Shown here piece after piece: positions 46,701-58,620 of a DNA stretch of 64,000 nt (its first letter is position 1; each line of letters opens with the position of its first letter). This stretch comes from Nematostella vectensis. Lineage: Eukaryota; Cnidaria; Anthozoa; Actiniaria; Edwardsiidae. The notes under the pieces are model-generated. The model searched no databases and was not told the DNA's origin. It saw nothing but the letters and a program-made list of their open reading frames with translations. The translations under genes and the position numbers were made by a program. Location of the stretch: NCBI RefSeq assembly GCF_932526225.1, contig NC_064045.1:6928998-6992997 (forward strand), in the 5' to 3' direction.

Positions 46701-49700
46701 GTACATCTGACCCCCTGCAGTCTTAGCCACGAGGACTTGCTGGTTGGTATGTGCAGTTTGCCCCTTGGCGATGACTGTGGCCTGGATGGTGGGGGTACTA
46801 CCGGACTTGGATGAAGTCCCTACATGGAGGGTAGTCGGCTTGGCACGGTCAGTCTGGGTGCCAAAGTCTTTACCTGGTTCAGGGGTTGTGTCCATAGCCT
46901 CAGGTATACTCTCATCGTCTGTTTCCTCCTCTGATTTATTATCATCCTTTTCCTGAGGTTTGTCCTCCTTGTTGTGTTCTTCCTCACTAGGGTTCGCAGA
47001 CTTTGTTTTCCCCTGCGGCTTCTCATCTTTAGGTACATTCCCTGGATTCTTTTCAGAGTCCTTCTCTACATCACTAGCTTTAACTGGATCGCTAGCTGCA
47101 ACTCCCTTTGTATCCATTTTTTGAGGATTCGGTTCATCTGTTTCCATAACTTGATCCGGGGATTCCTTGCTCGTATTTCCAGCCATATCTGCATCTTGTG
47201 CCGCAAGGGTGTCGTCTTTACACTTCTCATCTGCAGAAGTTTCCTCTTCGGTCTCATTCTCGACATTACTTGTCTCTGATTGCTCGCCAATTGTCTTGGT
47301 ATCTAACGAAGCATGTGTCTCCAATTTTTCCACAACCATTTCACTTTTAGCATTTACTTCAGCATTCTTTTTCACGACCTGACTCTCCATGACGTTTCTT
47401 TCAGTAACCTTATTACCCAGAGATTCACACTTGGTACCATCCCCCTTCTCCAAAGACCCCTTATCTTCCTCACGCTCCTGGTCAGGTTTCTGCTCTTGTT
47501 CCACAAAGGGCTCTTTAAGAGTACCCTCGGCCTTCTGTTCTTGTTTCACAATGGGCTCTTTAGGAGTGCCCTTAGAGATCCCCATCAACTCCTTCGCAAA
47601 ACTTGGGGTAAGTTTCTTGCCAAGCTCTTGAAGCTTCTGCATACTGGATTTCTCTAAGGGTTCGGTTGGAGCAGCATTCAGTGACGCTGGTGGAATAACT
47701 TTCTTGTCTTGTTTGGATGGGTTCTGGACACTACTTAAGGGAGGGGGTCTACTACTTGGCTTAGAAGCTGAAGGGGATCTTTGAGGATGAAAAGGAGGCG
47801 ATTTGTTGGCCTGAAAGTGGATTGGAGACTTGACAGACTGCGGTGGTGAGGCTTGTCGGGGTGACGACTGGCCGGAGTGCCTCCCAGGAGACTTTGCTGG
47901 CATAGGGGGCTTGCTAGGGGTGTGGTTCTGTAGCCCAGTGTATGACGTCCTCCGTGCTGAGCTAGGGCCGGGTGTGCTGGTAGGGACCTGCATCTTATAC
48001 TGACTTGACATCTGCTCAAGCCTCATGGCGGCATACATGCACGACGCTTGTTGTTGCTGCGACATGGTCATCGTTGTGCTAGGGTACTGCTGCGTCATGC
48101 TGTACATGCTCTGCGGCATCATTGCTGACACTGGTGATGTTGAAGACCTGTTAGGCATGCCCATCATAGACTGCGGCATTCCAGTCTGGCCCATGGGTGA
48201 GGTGGGTGACCGCCCAGTGTAATTACCTGCCATACCAGGTGGAGAGTGCAGTGCTTGTGAGACCGGTGACCTGGATGGAAAGAAAGCCTGTGCTCCTGCT
48301 GACATTTGGGTTTGCACTGGCGATATTGGTGACCTACTGGGATAAGTACTTGGAAAGTTCCCTGTGCTTGGACTATTCATGGGCTGGTATGATGGAATGT
48401 TTCCAGGATAACTCCCTTGCATCTGTGCCGGAGACTTGGGCGGCATCGCCTGGTACCCATCAGGGTAATAACTCCCACCAAATCCAGTAGAACTTGATGA
48501 ATACTGACTAGCATGCTGTCCGATAGGTCTGCTCTGAGACCCATACTGTGGCAAATTACCTCCGGCCCCTGCCATATAGCTACCATTCTGGTTATAACTT
48601 GGGTAATTGTCAATGCCAGGGCTAGCTGGAGGGATGCGCCCCTGACTAGGGTACGTGGAATAGCCTTGATAGCTACTATCGGTGTAAGAGCCATATTGCT
48701 GACTTCCCATCAAATCTGCTTGCGGCATCATCGCCCCTGACTGCATGACCTGGTTAGGGCTCATTGGGTGGTAGCCACGTCCTTGCTGGCTGACAGGGGA
48801 AGGGATTGGCTGCATAGATGTGCCATGGCCAGAGAGAGAAACAGAGGAGGTGAAGCCGACACTCTGCTGACCATAGCCCTGAAACAAAAAATTGAAAATT
48901 TGGCTTTCCATAGGAGTACATTCATTCTTTAAATCAAATTCAATATTTAAGTTCAAGCATCATCCTGCCAAAATCATGTAACAAGATTTTCATGATTTTA
49001 CATAGTTTTGGGGTATTGCTTTGGACATAAAATTAAATTGACACTGTTTAAATAATTAAATAATTAAATTGACACTGTTTGTACTACCGCCATAAACAAT
49101 GCCTATAGCAGGCTCGTACCCAGGATTTTTCTTAGGGGGGTGCTAAATCATAAAAAGTGGACCTTATTTCTCGAGGTGGTGGGGGGGAGGGGGAGGGAGG
49201 GAGGGAGGGAGTTTTCTGATAAAAATCTAACCACCTCCGAAAGAATAAAGAGGGATTTTTTTTATGCCTTTGCAGTATCTCCACGGGACGTTTATTGTCG
49301 GATTTGGCTAATACCAGAGTGATCTAGCTTATGATTTTGAGTTTTGTCTACAAATAGCACGTCTATTGAGAGCCAAAAGTGGACTTTCGGCCGTTGTGGG
49401 GGATGCATTCGCACCTCCTGCACCCCCCTAGGTACACGCCTGTATAGAGAGGAAATTGAGAGTAAGTACGCAGCTGCTTTGTCTCCTATTATCTTTGTTC
49501 TACAAAGGAGTTCTTTTGTCTCTATTCTTCTCGTTCTTTGTGTCGAGGTGCGGATATTGTTCATTTGCCCAATCAAGTTGCAGCTTGTAAGAGCTGCGTA
49601 CTGACCCGAAATTGAAGTAGAAAGTGACTCAGAAAAACAGTGCCTTTTGGAGAATTCAAAATCAATTTTAACAGCTTCCAATACAGCTATTTCAATGAAA

Positions 49701-52700
49701 ATACCACACACTATTACTGACATGTTTATAATATGTTACTTAAGGAATCAATCTATTTAAAGCATCAATCTACTGTTGCAGACGCCCTTTAAAATGCCCT
49801 AGAAAAAGACTTTTGCCGTTCATTGGTGTAAAATGCTTGGTATTCGGTGGTATTTAGGTTACGTAAATAATTATAAAAAATAAAACAACCTAATGCTATG
49901 AATAGGTATGAATAGCGATAATGTTTTAGTACAAAAAATGCGAAAAAGATGTTTCTATAATGAAAGTTTATTAGAAGAACTTTATTTAAAAAAAACTCTT
50001 AACCAGAAACTTTTGGCACTGTTTTACCATGTTAACTGCAATGTTTTTTTTGTCTAATAACATCTGTTTGATATAAACATGCTTGTGACGCTTACTTTTT
50101 GGGTAATAAAAGAGTATAAAAACTTAAAAAACAAATATTTGGAATTGTTAAAAATCAGTGTTTAGTGTGTCTTAAACATATTTGGTTCCGAGTCAAATAG
50201 TTTCGATTCCACTATAGATGTAAAAGACATTTGTACTGTTAACTTCCTCACAGCTTATTTTCTTAATGGTTTTGGTTAATGGTAATTATTGTCTGCATTT
50301 ACAGACAAAACAAATACTTTATTTATATAATAACTATTATAAACAAAAACTGAGAAAACACAGGCATTATACCAACATGGTTAGATTTAGTTGCCATTTT
50401 TAGAGGACAGTTACTGAAAACTGGGAAGTGTAAATATGTTTTTGTTTTTAGATTTGACGGATTGACAATTTGTTTCAGAAGGAAGCTAAGAATTTGTTGG
50501 ATATGATAACTCTAACGAGATCAATTGAAAAGTTTCATTTTTGAATGGTCTCCTAAATTCACTCATACCACTAATTCATTATCTTAATTATCCACCTATT
50601 AAAGTGATTGACACCTATTATTGATTGCAAATAAAGAATAGAGGAAAATTCACCCTATAGTTTTTACACATAAATTTGGTGTTTGTAATTTACAAAAATC
50701 ATTCACTTTTAACAACTACAAAAAATATACCTGATTTTTCCACAAACCAACAACTACAAAAAATATCCCTGATTTTTCCACAAACCACTGCATAAATTAT
50801 CTGATAAGCAATTACTCTTATAAAGTTAAGTTTGACCACATTTTGAGTTTTTTTTTCTTTTTGCTTGACACCAAAATTTGTCTTTTATATAACACTACAT
50901 CCAATGTCATTTAAAATACGCACCAAGCTGAACTTTGAAAGGAAAAGCTCTAAATGCTTAGACATTTGTGAAATTATAGCAAATGAACCGCCTTTGCTTA
51001 TTTTGAAATGTAAAAAAAAAAAATGGTCACAAGGTTGTTGACATTTTTGTCAGGTGCCAGCTTTACTTGAGTTCCTATGGACTGAAGATTGCAAGTATAT
51101 TGACGGCAAAAGTCAATGGCATACAGCAGCAGATCTACAGCGGGTTAAATGGTTTAACACCTACCCCTTGGGCTGTTTTTTTTTTTGTTTTCATTGTGTC
51201 TGTTTATTCAAATATTGTTACGAAGGTAAAATAATAAAGAATTTTTTTGGGTCAAACCCCCAACCCTTGGCAAAAAGCAAGATCCATTCCCGGACTATCT
51301 AACCACAGATACAAAAATTTTGAAAACCTCTATGACTTAAGTTCCTCTTTACAACTTCAGTTTTTTTTAATGACAATTGTCTCATAAATGACTCTTAAAA
51401 CAGGGATTGTCAGATTATAGAAATTTCAGAAATTCCCACACACCACGCTTTTATGGAATAAAAACCACTGTGCATGTCTTTCATATTAACTATTGAAGAG
51501 AATTCTTTGCACAAACCAATAATAAAATAGTTGATTTTGTACCACATTCTAATTCATTTTCTGATCAAGCATATGAAAAACAAATATACAAAAAGCGAAG
51601 TTAACAAATAGCATAGTTTAGAGGCTGCTTTCTATGCAACATGTGATCATAGTATTTTTACCTATATCACAATCTATCTACTTCCATATTTATCATTTCT
51701 TATATTTATCAGATTTTAAAAACTCAATTTGAGTATTTATTAGCACAATTATATTCATAGATTTTGGATATTACAGTTGAACCTGGATTTTACAATGTGC
51801 CTAGGGGGAAAGAAAATGTATCATAAAATCGAGGTATCGTTAGAGGTCGAAGGAAAATCCAATAAAAATATTGTTGTAGCGAGGTCAGATTATTTATCAA
51901 CTTTTACAAAATAATAATATTGTAACGGTACTCTGTGTACAACTGTAACCTGAGTATCAGGCCCTTCTATGTTTCTATCGCGCCGGCGAGAAACAAGACA
52001 AGGGCTTGATACAAAGGCCTGATACAAGGGCCTGATACTGTTCAAATTGCATGTTCTCATGCCAGATTCCAGCATGGCTCCTGATTGGTAAAAAAACAAA
52101 GGACACTCGAATGGGACACGCTGATTGGTTCAGCTATATATAGTACCCTAACCCGTCGAATGGTCGTTCTCAGAGTAATGGCAGACTCCAAAACTGCTTT
52201 TGACATTGCGTTAGCAGAATCAAAGAAATCGTTTTCTATAACATTAAAAATATAATTTTTTTCCTCTCCTCGTTTTTTTCGGAAAAGTTAAAATTCCGCC
52301 TGATACTCAGGTTAGATGTTCAAATGTCTTGCCCAGGCCGCTTTTTGGGTGCATATATTTCTCATTTTTGAAGCGAAGATCTACTAGTTATACGAAAAGC
52401 GCTGGAAATATGGATGTCATAAAAGCTGCTTAATACTACGGACATCATAAATAGTAGTTATCAAATTTTTAGACAGACAAGGCGCCGAATATTCAAGAAA
52501 TTTGTCTGTGAGAGCATGAAGAATGCTTAGGATTGTTTTAGGTACTTCCTGTGAGTTGTTGATCGAGTGTGCTTATAAAATAATGGCATTTGTGTTCAAG
52601 CAGAGGTTTGTCTATTTAGACGAGAAAGCCTGTAGTAAATCGGTGATGTCAATATCTTGTAGTAATTTAGTGATGTGTGGATCTTCAGTTATATACTAAA

Positions 52701-55244
52701 ATCATAAATCTCCTAAACCGTGAACAATCTTTGCGTTGCAAATCATTTAGCATAAAGTTACCCTCACTTGGGTTCGTCGTTACTAAAATTATTACCCTTG
52801 AATATAACACCAAATAAGTTTTGTTTTACATAAATGCTGTTTATAATTTGATTTGAGCATTTGACTTTGCCACCACGCGAGTTATTGGAAATTTGACAGC
52901 CGAGAATTTACAGCGGCCTGAAAAGGGGCAGCAGGCGGCGGGTCTAGTATTTGTGTCAGGCGTACTTTTATTTTTCCTCTCCGACTTTTGAAAAATCAAA
53001 TCGCCTGATACTCAGGCTAGTAAGACTGTACAGTTACTCTCAGTAAATTGAATCTGCATTTAACAAGATCTGTCAAGTCAAGAAAATCGATTAACTGTAC
53101 TGTACCTGTATGGTGTCTTGAGTTTTTCTCTCTTTGTTGATAGACAGAACCAGTAATATTGTTGTATCGAGGTCAAAATTATGCTTGGGAGAACAAATTT
53201 GTATCCTAAAATCGAGAATATCGTTGTATCCAATATCGTTAGATTGAGGTAATTTCTCATACATTTCACTGTATTTCCGCAAGGAGAAAGGAACATCATT
53301 GTGAAACGAGGAATCATAAAACCCAGTATCATAAAATCCAGGTTCCACTGTATTATAATTTTAAGACAATTGTTATTTAGCTAGGTGTCCCCAATTTGTA
53401 TGTTACAAGTGAAAAGCTAGAGGCTATAACACATTAAATTGATTGATTAATTGACAGATGTAGGGCTTCTCTACAGATGACTAAGGTTTCTTATTCAGGT
53501 TTGAAATGAGTGCTTGTTTGGGAGAAGACAGCCTCTCATTTTCTTTTCTGTATATTACAATAACTTTTCACAAGCCTAAGACAAAAAGAAAAAGAAAATA
53601 AATATTGTAAAGTTTCTTGGAGTATATATTGACGAACATTTAACATGGAAATCCCATATCAACGTTATTGGTAAAAAAAAATGGCTAAATCAGTCGTCAT
53701 GAACACTCTGAGCTCTGAGAGAGAACATTTGTATTCTATTTAATAATTTTAAACATTTTAGAGTTAAATTTTTCAAAGAAATAACATCCATGTAAATATG
53801 TCAATAGAAATAAAAAAATAGATGGAATGTGAATAGATTTTTATTATTCGTACTCTTGAAAAATTAAATTATGCTGTGAGGTCATACTGCGTAAACTTAC
53901 TTCCGCAATGTAAATAAAAACAATTTGCAGATTCAAATACCTTGTCCATGTTTTTATTCTATAAATGCTTGCGGCGCTTGTGTTTTATTTAACTTTTTAC
54001 ATGTTTTTCGTGAACCCTTTCAACCTATTTTTAACCTTAGATTTTTGTCAAAATTTAGTTTATTTTTATTATTTTTGAAAAATGACCTTATTTATGAAAA
54101 TATATGAAATCAATCTATCAATATGAAATCAATGTATTTAAGACACCAATCTATCTACTGTTGCAGATTATAAAATGTCCTGGTAAATGACTTTTTGCAT
54201 TCATTGATAGAAAATGCTCAATATTCTGTTGGTATTTAGGTTAAAATAACAATAAGTGATAAAAAAAAAACTAATGCTGAGGTATGAATAGTGATAATGT
54301 TTTAGTACAAGAAATGAAAGGTGTTACAATTCTATATTTAAAGTTTTTTAGAAGAACTCTATTTTAAAAACTCTTTACCAAAACTTTTGGCACTTTTTTT
54401 ACCATGTTAATTCCAATTTTTTTGTCTAATGACATCTGTGCTTGTAATGCTTACTTTTTGAGCCATGAAAGAGTAAAAAAAAATATAAAAAAACAAATAT
54501 TTCGAATTGTTAAAAATCAGCGTTTGGTATGGTTCAGAGTCAAATAGTTTGGTGTTTTGGTTCCACCATAGATGTAAATGACATTTGTACTGTAAACTTC
54601 CTCACAGCTTGTTTTCTCATCCTAGTTTATTTTGGTTAATGGTAATTATTGTCTGCATTTACAGACAAAACAAATACTTTATTTATATAACAACTATCAT
54701 CACTAAGTCCCTAAATCAGAGAAACCACAGGCATTGTACCAACATGGTTAGCTATAAGCTCAAGATTTTACTCATTCTCTAGCTATTTGTGCCAGTTACT
54801 GAAAACTGAAAGTGTAAAAATGTTTTTGTTTTTAGATTTGACGGATTGACACTTTGTTTCAGAAGGAAACTAAGAATTTGTTGGATATGATAACTCTAAT
54901 GAGATCAAGTGGGAAGTTTCATTTTTGAATGGTTTCCTAAATTCGCTCATACCACTAATTCATTATCTTAATTATCCACCTATTAAAGTGATTGACACCT
55001 CTTATTGACTGTAAATAAAGAAGAGAGGAAGTGACAAATCGTATCAGTATAAACAAAGTTACAAACCGATCAGACTAAAAGCTTTTGTTTGTCCTGAGTT
55101 ATGCAATAAACAATTTTATTTTTCAAAAGCTTAGGAACCTACCGGGGCTTGTATTAGACGGTCGTCTAAACTTGGTTGAACGGTAGCCTGTTCAGACTCT
55201 TCCTGCATTAGTATATCCATAAGATCGTGCTCTCCACTTGCCAT
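43742..55244 (-). CDS. RAI1/TCF20-like nuclear protein with C-terminal extended PHD finger
   Basis: Exons: 55143-55244 (start ATG), 45633-48878, 44814-44907, 43742-43791. Phases join, giving 1,164 codons so far. The N-terminal half is low complexity, rich in Ser, Pro, Gln, Gly and Tyr. A Glu/Lys-rich middle follows, then an AT-hook-like KKRIGRPPGSKDKQKRR (about 909-925) and a basic, proline-rich linker. The extended PHD/ADD-type zinc finger starts at WCCAFCGKPSNSDFLG (about 1019), runs through LWMHKDCGVWSQGVY, and continues across exons 3-4 (NCSKCSELGATLACF, GCNKIFHYACA, FTIFCSSHK). The order AT hook then terminal ePHD is that of vertebrate RAI1/TCF20, which bind nucleosomes and regulate transcription. 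It is probably co-orthologous to both (inference). The terminal stop is not fixed: reading through after SSHK gives 26 more residues, or a further small exon exists. Confidence 0.85.
44142..44279. mobile_element. Fold-back MITE, 138 bp, 41-bp arms
   Basis: TTAAGGCTAAGTTCAAACGT at the left pairs with ACGTTTGAACCTAGCTTAA at the right. The arms continue through TATTATCCATGAGCCGTATT, leaving a loop of about 54 bp. TTAA at both edges may be target-site sequence. It lies in the intron between the last two ePHD exons. Confidence 0.88.
45239..45549. mobile_element. TIR element carrying a TATA/Inr-like promoter
   Basis: TTAGACGCGAAACCGCGCTA at 45239 is mirrored by TATAGCGCGGTTTCGCGTTCAA near 45528-45549. 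Inside the left end, TATAAAAG (45257-45264) is followed 31 bp downstream by TCAGCC (A at 45288), the normal TATA-to-initiator spacing. No ORF follows. It lies in the RAI1/TCF20-like intron 2. Confidence 0.65.
49103..49447. mobile_element. MITE-like element
   Basis: The left end CTATAGCAGGCTCGTACCCA..GGGGGGTGC and the right end GCACCCCCCTAGGTACACGCCTGTATAG are imperfect inverted repeats. A G-rich tract (49170-49210) follows the left end. Its ends resemble those of the 10030-10642 element. Confidence 0.75.
49740..50640. repeat. 0.9-kb direct repeat, left copy, in RAI1/TCF20-like intron 1
   Basis: Aligns by eye with 54125-55028 over its whole length. Shared landmarks are CTACTGTTGCAGA, GGTATTTAGGTTA, AACTTTTGGCACT, GTTAAAAATCAG and TAAAGTGATTGACACCT, with frequent small differences. 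No ORF. Confidence 0.85.
51774..53350. mobile_element. Pogo/Tigger-like TIR element with nested insertion
   Basis: CAGTTGAACCTGGATTTTAC at the left and ATAAAATCCAGGTTCCACTG at the right are inverted repeats flanked by TA on both sides, typical of Tc1/mariner-pogo insertions. Internal phrases such as CATAAAATCGAGGTATCGTT and ATCGAGAATATCGTTGTATC repeat the theme. No intact transposase. A second element bounded by CCTGAGTATCAGGC (51949) and GCCTGATACTCAGG (52298 and 53003) is nested inside. Confidence 0.75.
54125..55028. repeat. 0.9-kb direct repeat, right copy
   Basis: Partner of 49740-50640, same orientation, about 4.4 kb away, ending roughly 115 bp before the first coding exon of the RAI1/TCF20-like gene. 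Confidence 0.85.
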
Positions 55245-57312
55245 AATAAGTGTCTGCCATAAATCATAACTTTAGCAACAAGCTAAACAAAACAAGACCT
55301 CCATTAAGAGCGAATAAGATCATTACTTATACCGGCAGTGCCTATCACACGTGGTTAATAATAATGGTCAAATGGGCAAGCAGTCACGAATCACACATCG
55401 CATAACTATAAACACCAATACAACACACACTCAACCGGTTTGTAGAGTACGAAGCGGGGTCAAAAGAGAGCATACTGCTTGTATGGTTGAGCGCAGATAA
55501 TCCAAGCTTCTAAAAGCGCTAGATTCCGCAAGACTTGGCATGCGTACAAATGCCGTCCACGCAATCGCCTATTGCTACCTTATTCGCCGCCACATTTTCC
55601 CTCTTGGGTAGCGTGGTTTATCGGGTCGTTTACCTGTGGTATCAGTGATGACACGGAGGCTGGTTTGGGGTCTTCTGGCGGGGTTTTAGCAGGTCATTTC
55701 TTGCCGTTTCTCTCGTTGGAAGTCTCATAGCGCTCGACAGACATTTTTTGCTTCCGCCCTACTCACTGGTCAGCGGCCATCCTGGTCGGAACCAGGCTCT
55801 CTAGGTCGTACATACAACCGGAAATATAAAGGGGACGTGGCTTTGGGGGTTGAGGCCCCGGTGGTGACACGTCAAATATTTTTTAAAGGTTTTCCATTTT
55901 ATAGTAGAATGTAGTATGTATGAGATTAAAACTTGGGGGAGGAGTCGGCGGCATGTTGACATTTTTCGACATTTTAAAACGCCCATAGAGATTTATTATG
56001 GCCACCGATTTCTGCACCCCTCCCTCCAATCAAATATTTAATGGTGTCGCTGGACTTCCTAGGTTTGTCCCTTCACCAGTGTGGCCCTCCCACTTACTCA
56101 ATGTAACTCAATGCGTGGTCGTAGAGTGTGGCAAATCGACCCACAGGTTTCCCCACAACAACAACAAAAATCCTGCAAACAAAAATCTTACCATCTTCAT
56201 ATAATGGTTCACCTTTTGACATTCTGTACACATGATAGCGAAGCTCACTCCGGGAAGATTTAATCCCTAGTCTCCTTGTGTGCTTCTACCATTATTCACA
56301 TATTGATTGCGAAGACCACATCACTGTCTAATCCCGAGGATGCGGTCCTGACACCCGCTAACAACTGTGGATCTGGTTCTGGTGCACACATCATTTTCAC
56401 TCTTATTATTTCTTACTTTTCGCACGCATGGATGATTATTTTTTTCTTGTTTTGCAAGCGCGCAGGTTGTTGGTGCGTGTGTGTGTGTGTAATGGGGTTG
56501 GCGGTGGCGTTTTTTTAAAGCTCACTTGTCCAAATATACATGCATAATGTTGTCAAAAAGCCGTGTTTTAATTTAGCTGCGAAGGATATTATAGAGGGGA
56601 GGGGGTGTTACGAGCACAAATAGACAGAGCAAAAAATGGCAAGTTTTCCCAAAATAAGGTCTGGTTAACTTCGGTGAGCTTGAATTTTGCATAGAGGTTC
56701 CTTGTGTTATGTTAACCAACGTATCAAAAACTGTTTTTTTCTAATGGATTCGTCTTCGAGATATGAGGCTTGAAGTGCAATTGTCAAATGTTTAATTAAA
56801 GTATGAATTCTCCTCGTTTTTAGGGAGAAGTCGGGCTCTGATCAGAAATTAAGCCAATTTTGCTCGCTAATATCTAAATTTCATATCTTCTAAATTTCTT
56901 TAAAATTTGGAATTAAGCTTTTGGTCAGAGGAACTTCTTGTATGCGAAATCTTGAGCTTATATATTAAGAATTGGAAAATTTCTTTACATTTTTCCCTCT
57001 GTCGCACAAGGAGTCTCCCTACCAGGCGCTCAGCTTGGACTTGGTATAGAGGTGCTCATCCTCCCCTCACTCCACGCTAAATTGAAAAAAAAAATGTAGC
57101 CTTTACTTATAAAGAATCTCCAAATCTTTTAGTCGCTTAGTTGTATGATAGGCATGACTGCGCAACCCACCCCCACCCCCTACCCCACAAACACACACCC
57201 CTGCCCCCTCTTTTCGTAGATCTTTTTATCGTTATCGTTCTGTACATCAGAACGGACTGTATCCTACCAGCAGGAGTGGGAAGGGTGGATAGTGAAAAAG
57301 TCCTGGCTCGTT
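55245..57312. other. Upstream of RAI1/TCF20-like gene, no coding sequence
   Basis: Presumed 5'UTR and promoter of the minus-strand gene up to about 55800, with moderately GC-rich sequence near 55600-55800. Beyond that it is AT-rich with C-rich patches (57165-57210). ORFs here are short and low quality. Confidence 0.35.
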
Positions 57313-57513
57313 ACTAGCCTCCTCCGCAGTCATCTCGGGTGTTTTCTTTCTTTTTTCTCTCGGTATTTTTATAAATGGGTCTCCCTGTTGCAAGTTGAAC
57401 CGGAACCGAAAGTGGCCACTCTTCCGTGATTACGTCACAGGAAGTCCGAAATCGATAAAAGCCCTTTTTTCCCAAAAAGGGAAAACACTCGAGAATCCTG
57501 CGGAGGAGGACGG
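57313..57513. mobile_element. Short TIR element
   Basis: AGCCTCCTCCGCAG (57316-57329) pairs with CTGCGGAGGAGG (57498-57509). Pairing continues as TCTCGGGTGTTTTC against GAAAACACTCGAGA, giving about 34-bp imperfect arms around a 130-bp interior. Confidence 0.7.
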
Positions 57514-58094
57514 CCTTGGCTCCCGAAAATTAGCGTAGCAAGCGTTTCCTGAGTTATAACTCTCTGTGTGCGATGCTAGCAGTCGATGTCCTTGCTAGGG
57601 CAGACTCTCGAATAAACCTATGGAAGCGCTTTCTACGCACTCAGGCTATCGGAAAATGCGGTGGTCATTTTTTTTGTGCGTGTAAAATTTTATTGATATT
57701 TTCTTTCAAGAGGAGTACTTGAGTTTATTTATTGTGGTTTATGTATGATTGTTGAGTCTGGAAAAAACCATAAAAGGGCAATCCGTACACAGTACACGAC
57801 GGCAGGAATGTATGAATGTATCAGTCAAAGGTCACGAAAAACATGAAATCTCTGCCCATACACATGATCAATAAAACAGGTATGACCGGTCACACTCTTG
57901 GGTTTATTTGAAGCTAGAACATTTATTTGTTAGCTAAGACGGAGCATTAAATATTTGAGTGAAGGGCTGTGCAATTAATTCATGTACGATATGTACAAAT
58001 TTATTTCGAACAGATTTGCCAATTTCTCACTCCTCCACTTTTTAGCCCACGTGAAGAAAGGCATTGCAGGAAGATAGTACTCGTAAGTCTAGTA

Positions 58095-58620
58095 GCGGCA
58101 TCAGAAAAGAATGACTTGTAGGCGAGTAGCTGCTACAGAAAGGAATGACTCGTAGGCGAGTAGCTGCTACAGGAGGAATGACTCGTAGGCGAGTAGCTGC
58201 TACAAAAAGGAATGACTTGTGGGCGAGTAGCTGCTACAGAAAGGAATGACTCGTAGGCGAGTAGCGGCCACAGAAAGGAATGACTCGTAGGCAAGTAGCT
58301 GCTACAAAAAGAAATGACTCGTAGGCGAGTAGCTGCTACAGAAAGGAATGGCTCGTAGGCGAGTAGCTGCTACAGAAAGGAATGACTCGTAGGCGAGTAG
58401 CTGCTACAGAAAGGAATGACTCGTGGGCGAGTAGCTGCTACAGAAAGGAATGGCTCGTAGGCGAGTAGCTGCTACAGAAAGGAATGACTCGTGGGCGAGT
58501 AGCTGCTTCAGAAAGGAATGACTCGTGGGCGAGTAGCGGCCACAGAAAGGAATGACTAAAAAAGGAATGACTCGTGGGCGAGTAGCGTCGAGTAGCGACT
58601 GGTAGGTTAGTAGCGGCTAC
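58095..58620. repeat. 34-bp minisatellite, about 15 copies
   Basis: The unit is GGAATGACTCGTAGGCGAGT followed by AGCTGCTACAGAAA. Variants occur at GTAGGC/GTGGGC and GCTGCTAC/GCGGCCAC. The 34-bp period is not a multiple of 3, so no long frame results, unlike the arrays at 2-4 kb and 13-16 kb. Confidence 0.93.

Noticed and set aside
45967-48740. Plus-strand ORFs within the RAI1/TCF20-like large exon
   Set aside because: Antisense shadows of a GC-richer coding exon; no domains and many overlapping alternatives.
49740-55028. LTR retrotransposon with 0.9-kb LTRs
   Set aside because: Homology starts and ends without TG..CA borders, there is no primer-binding site or polypurine tract, and the interior has no gag or pol ORF.
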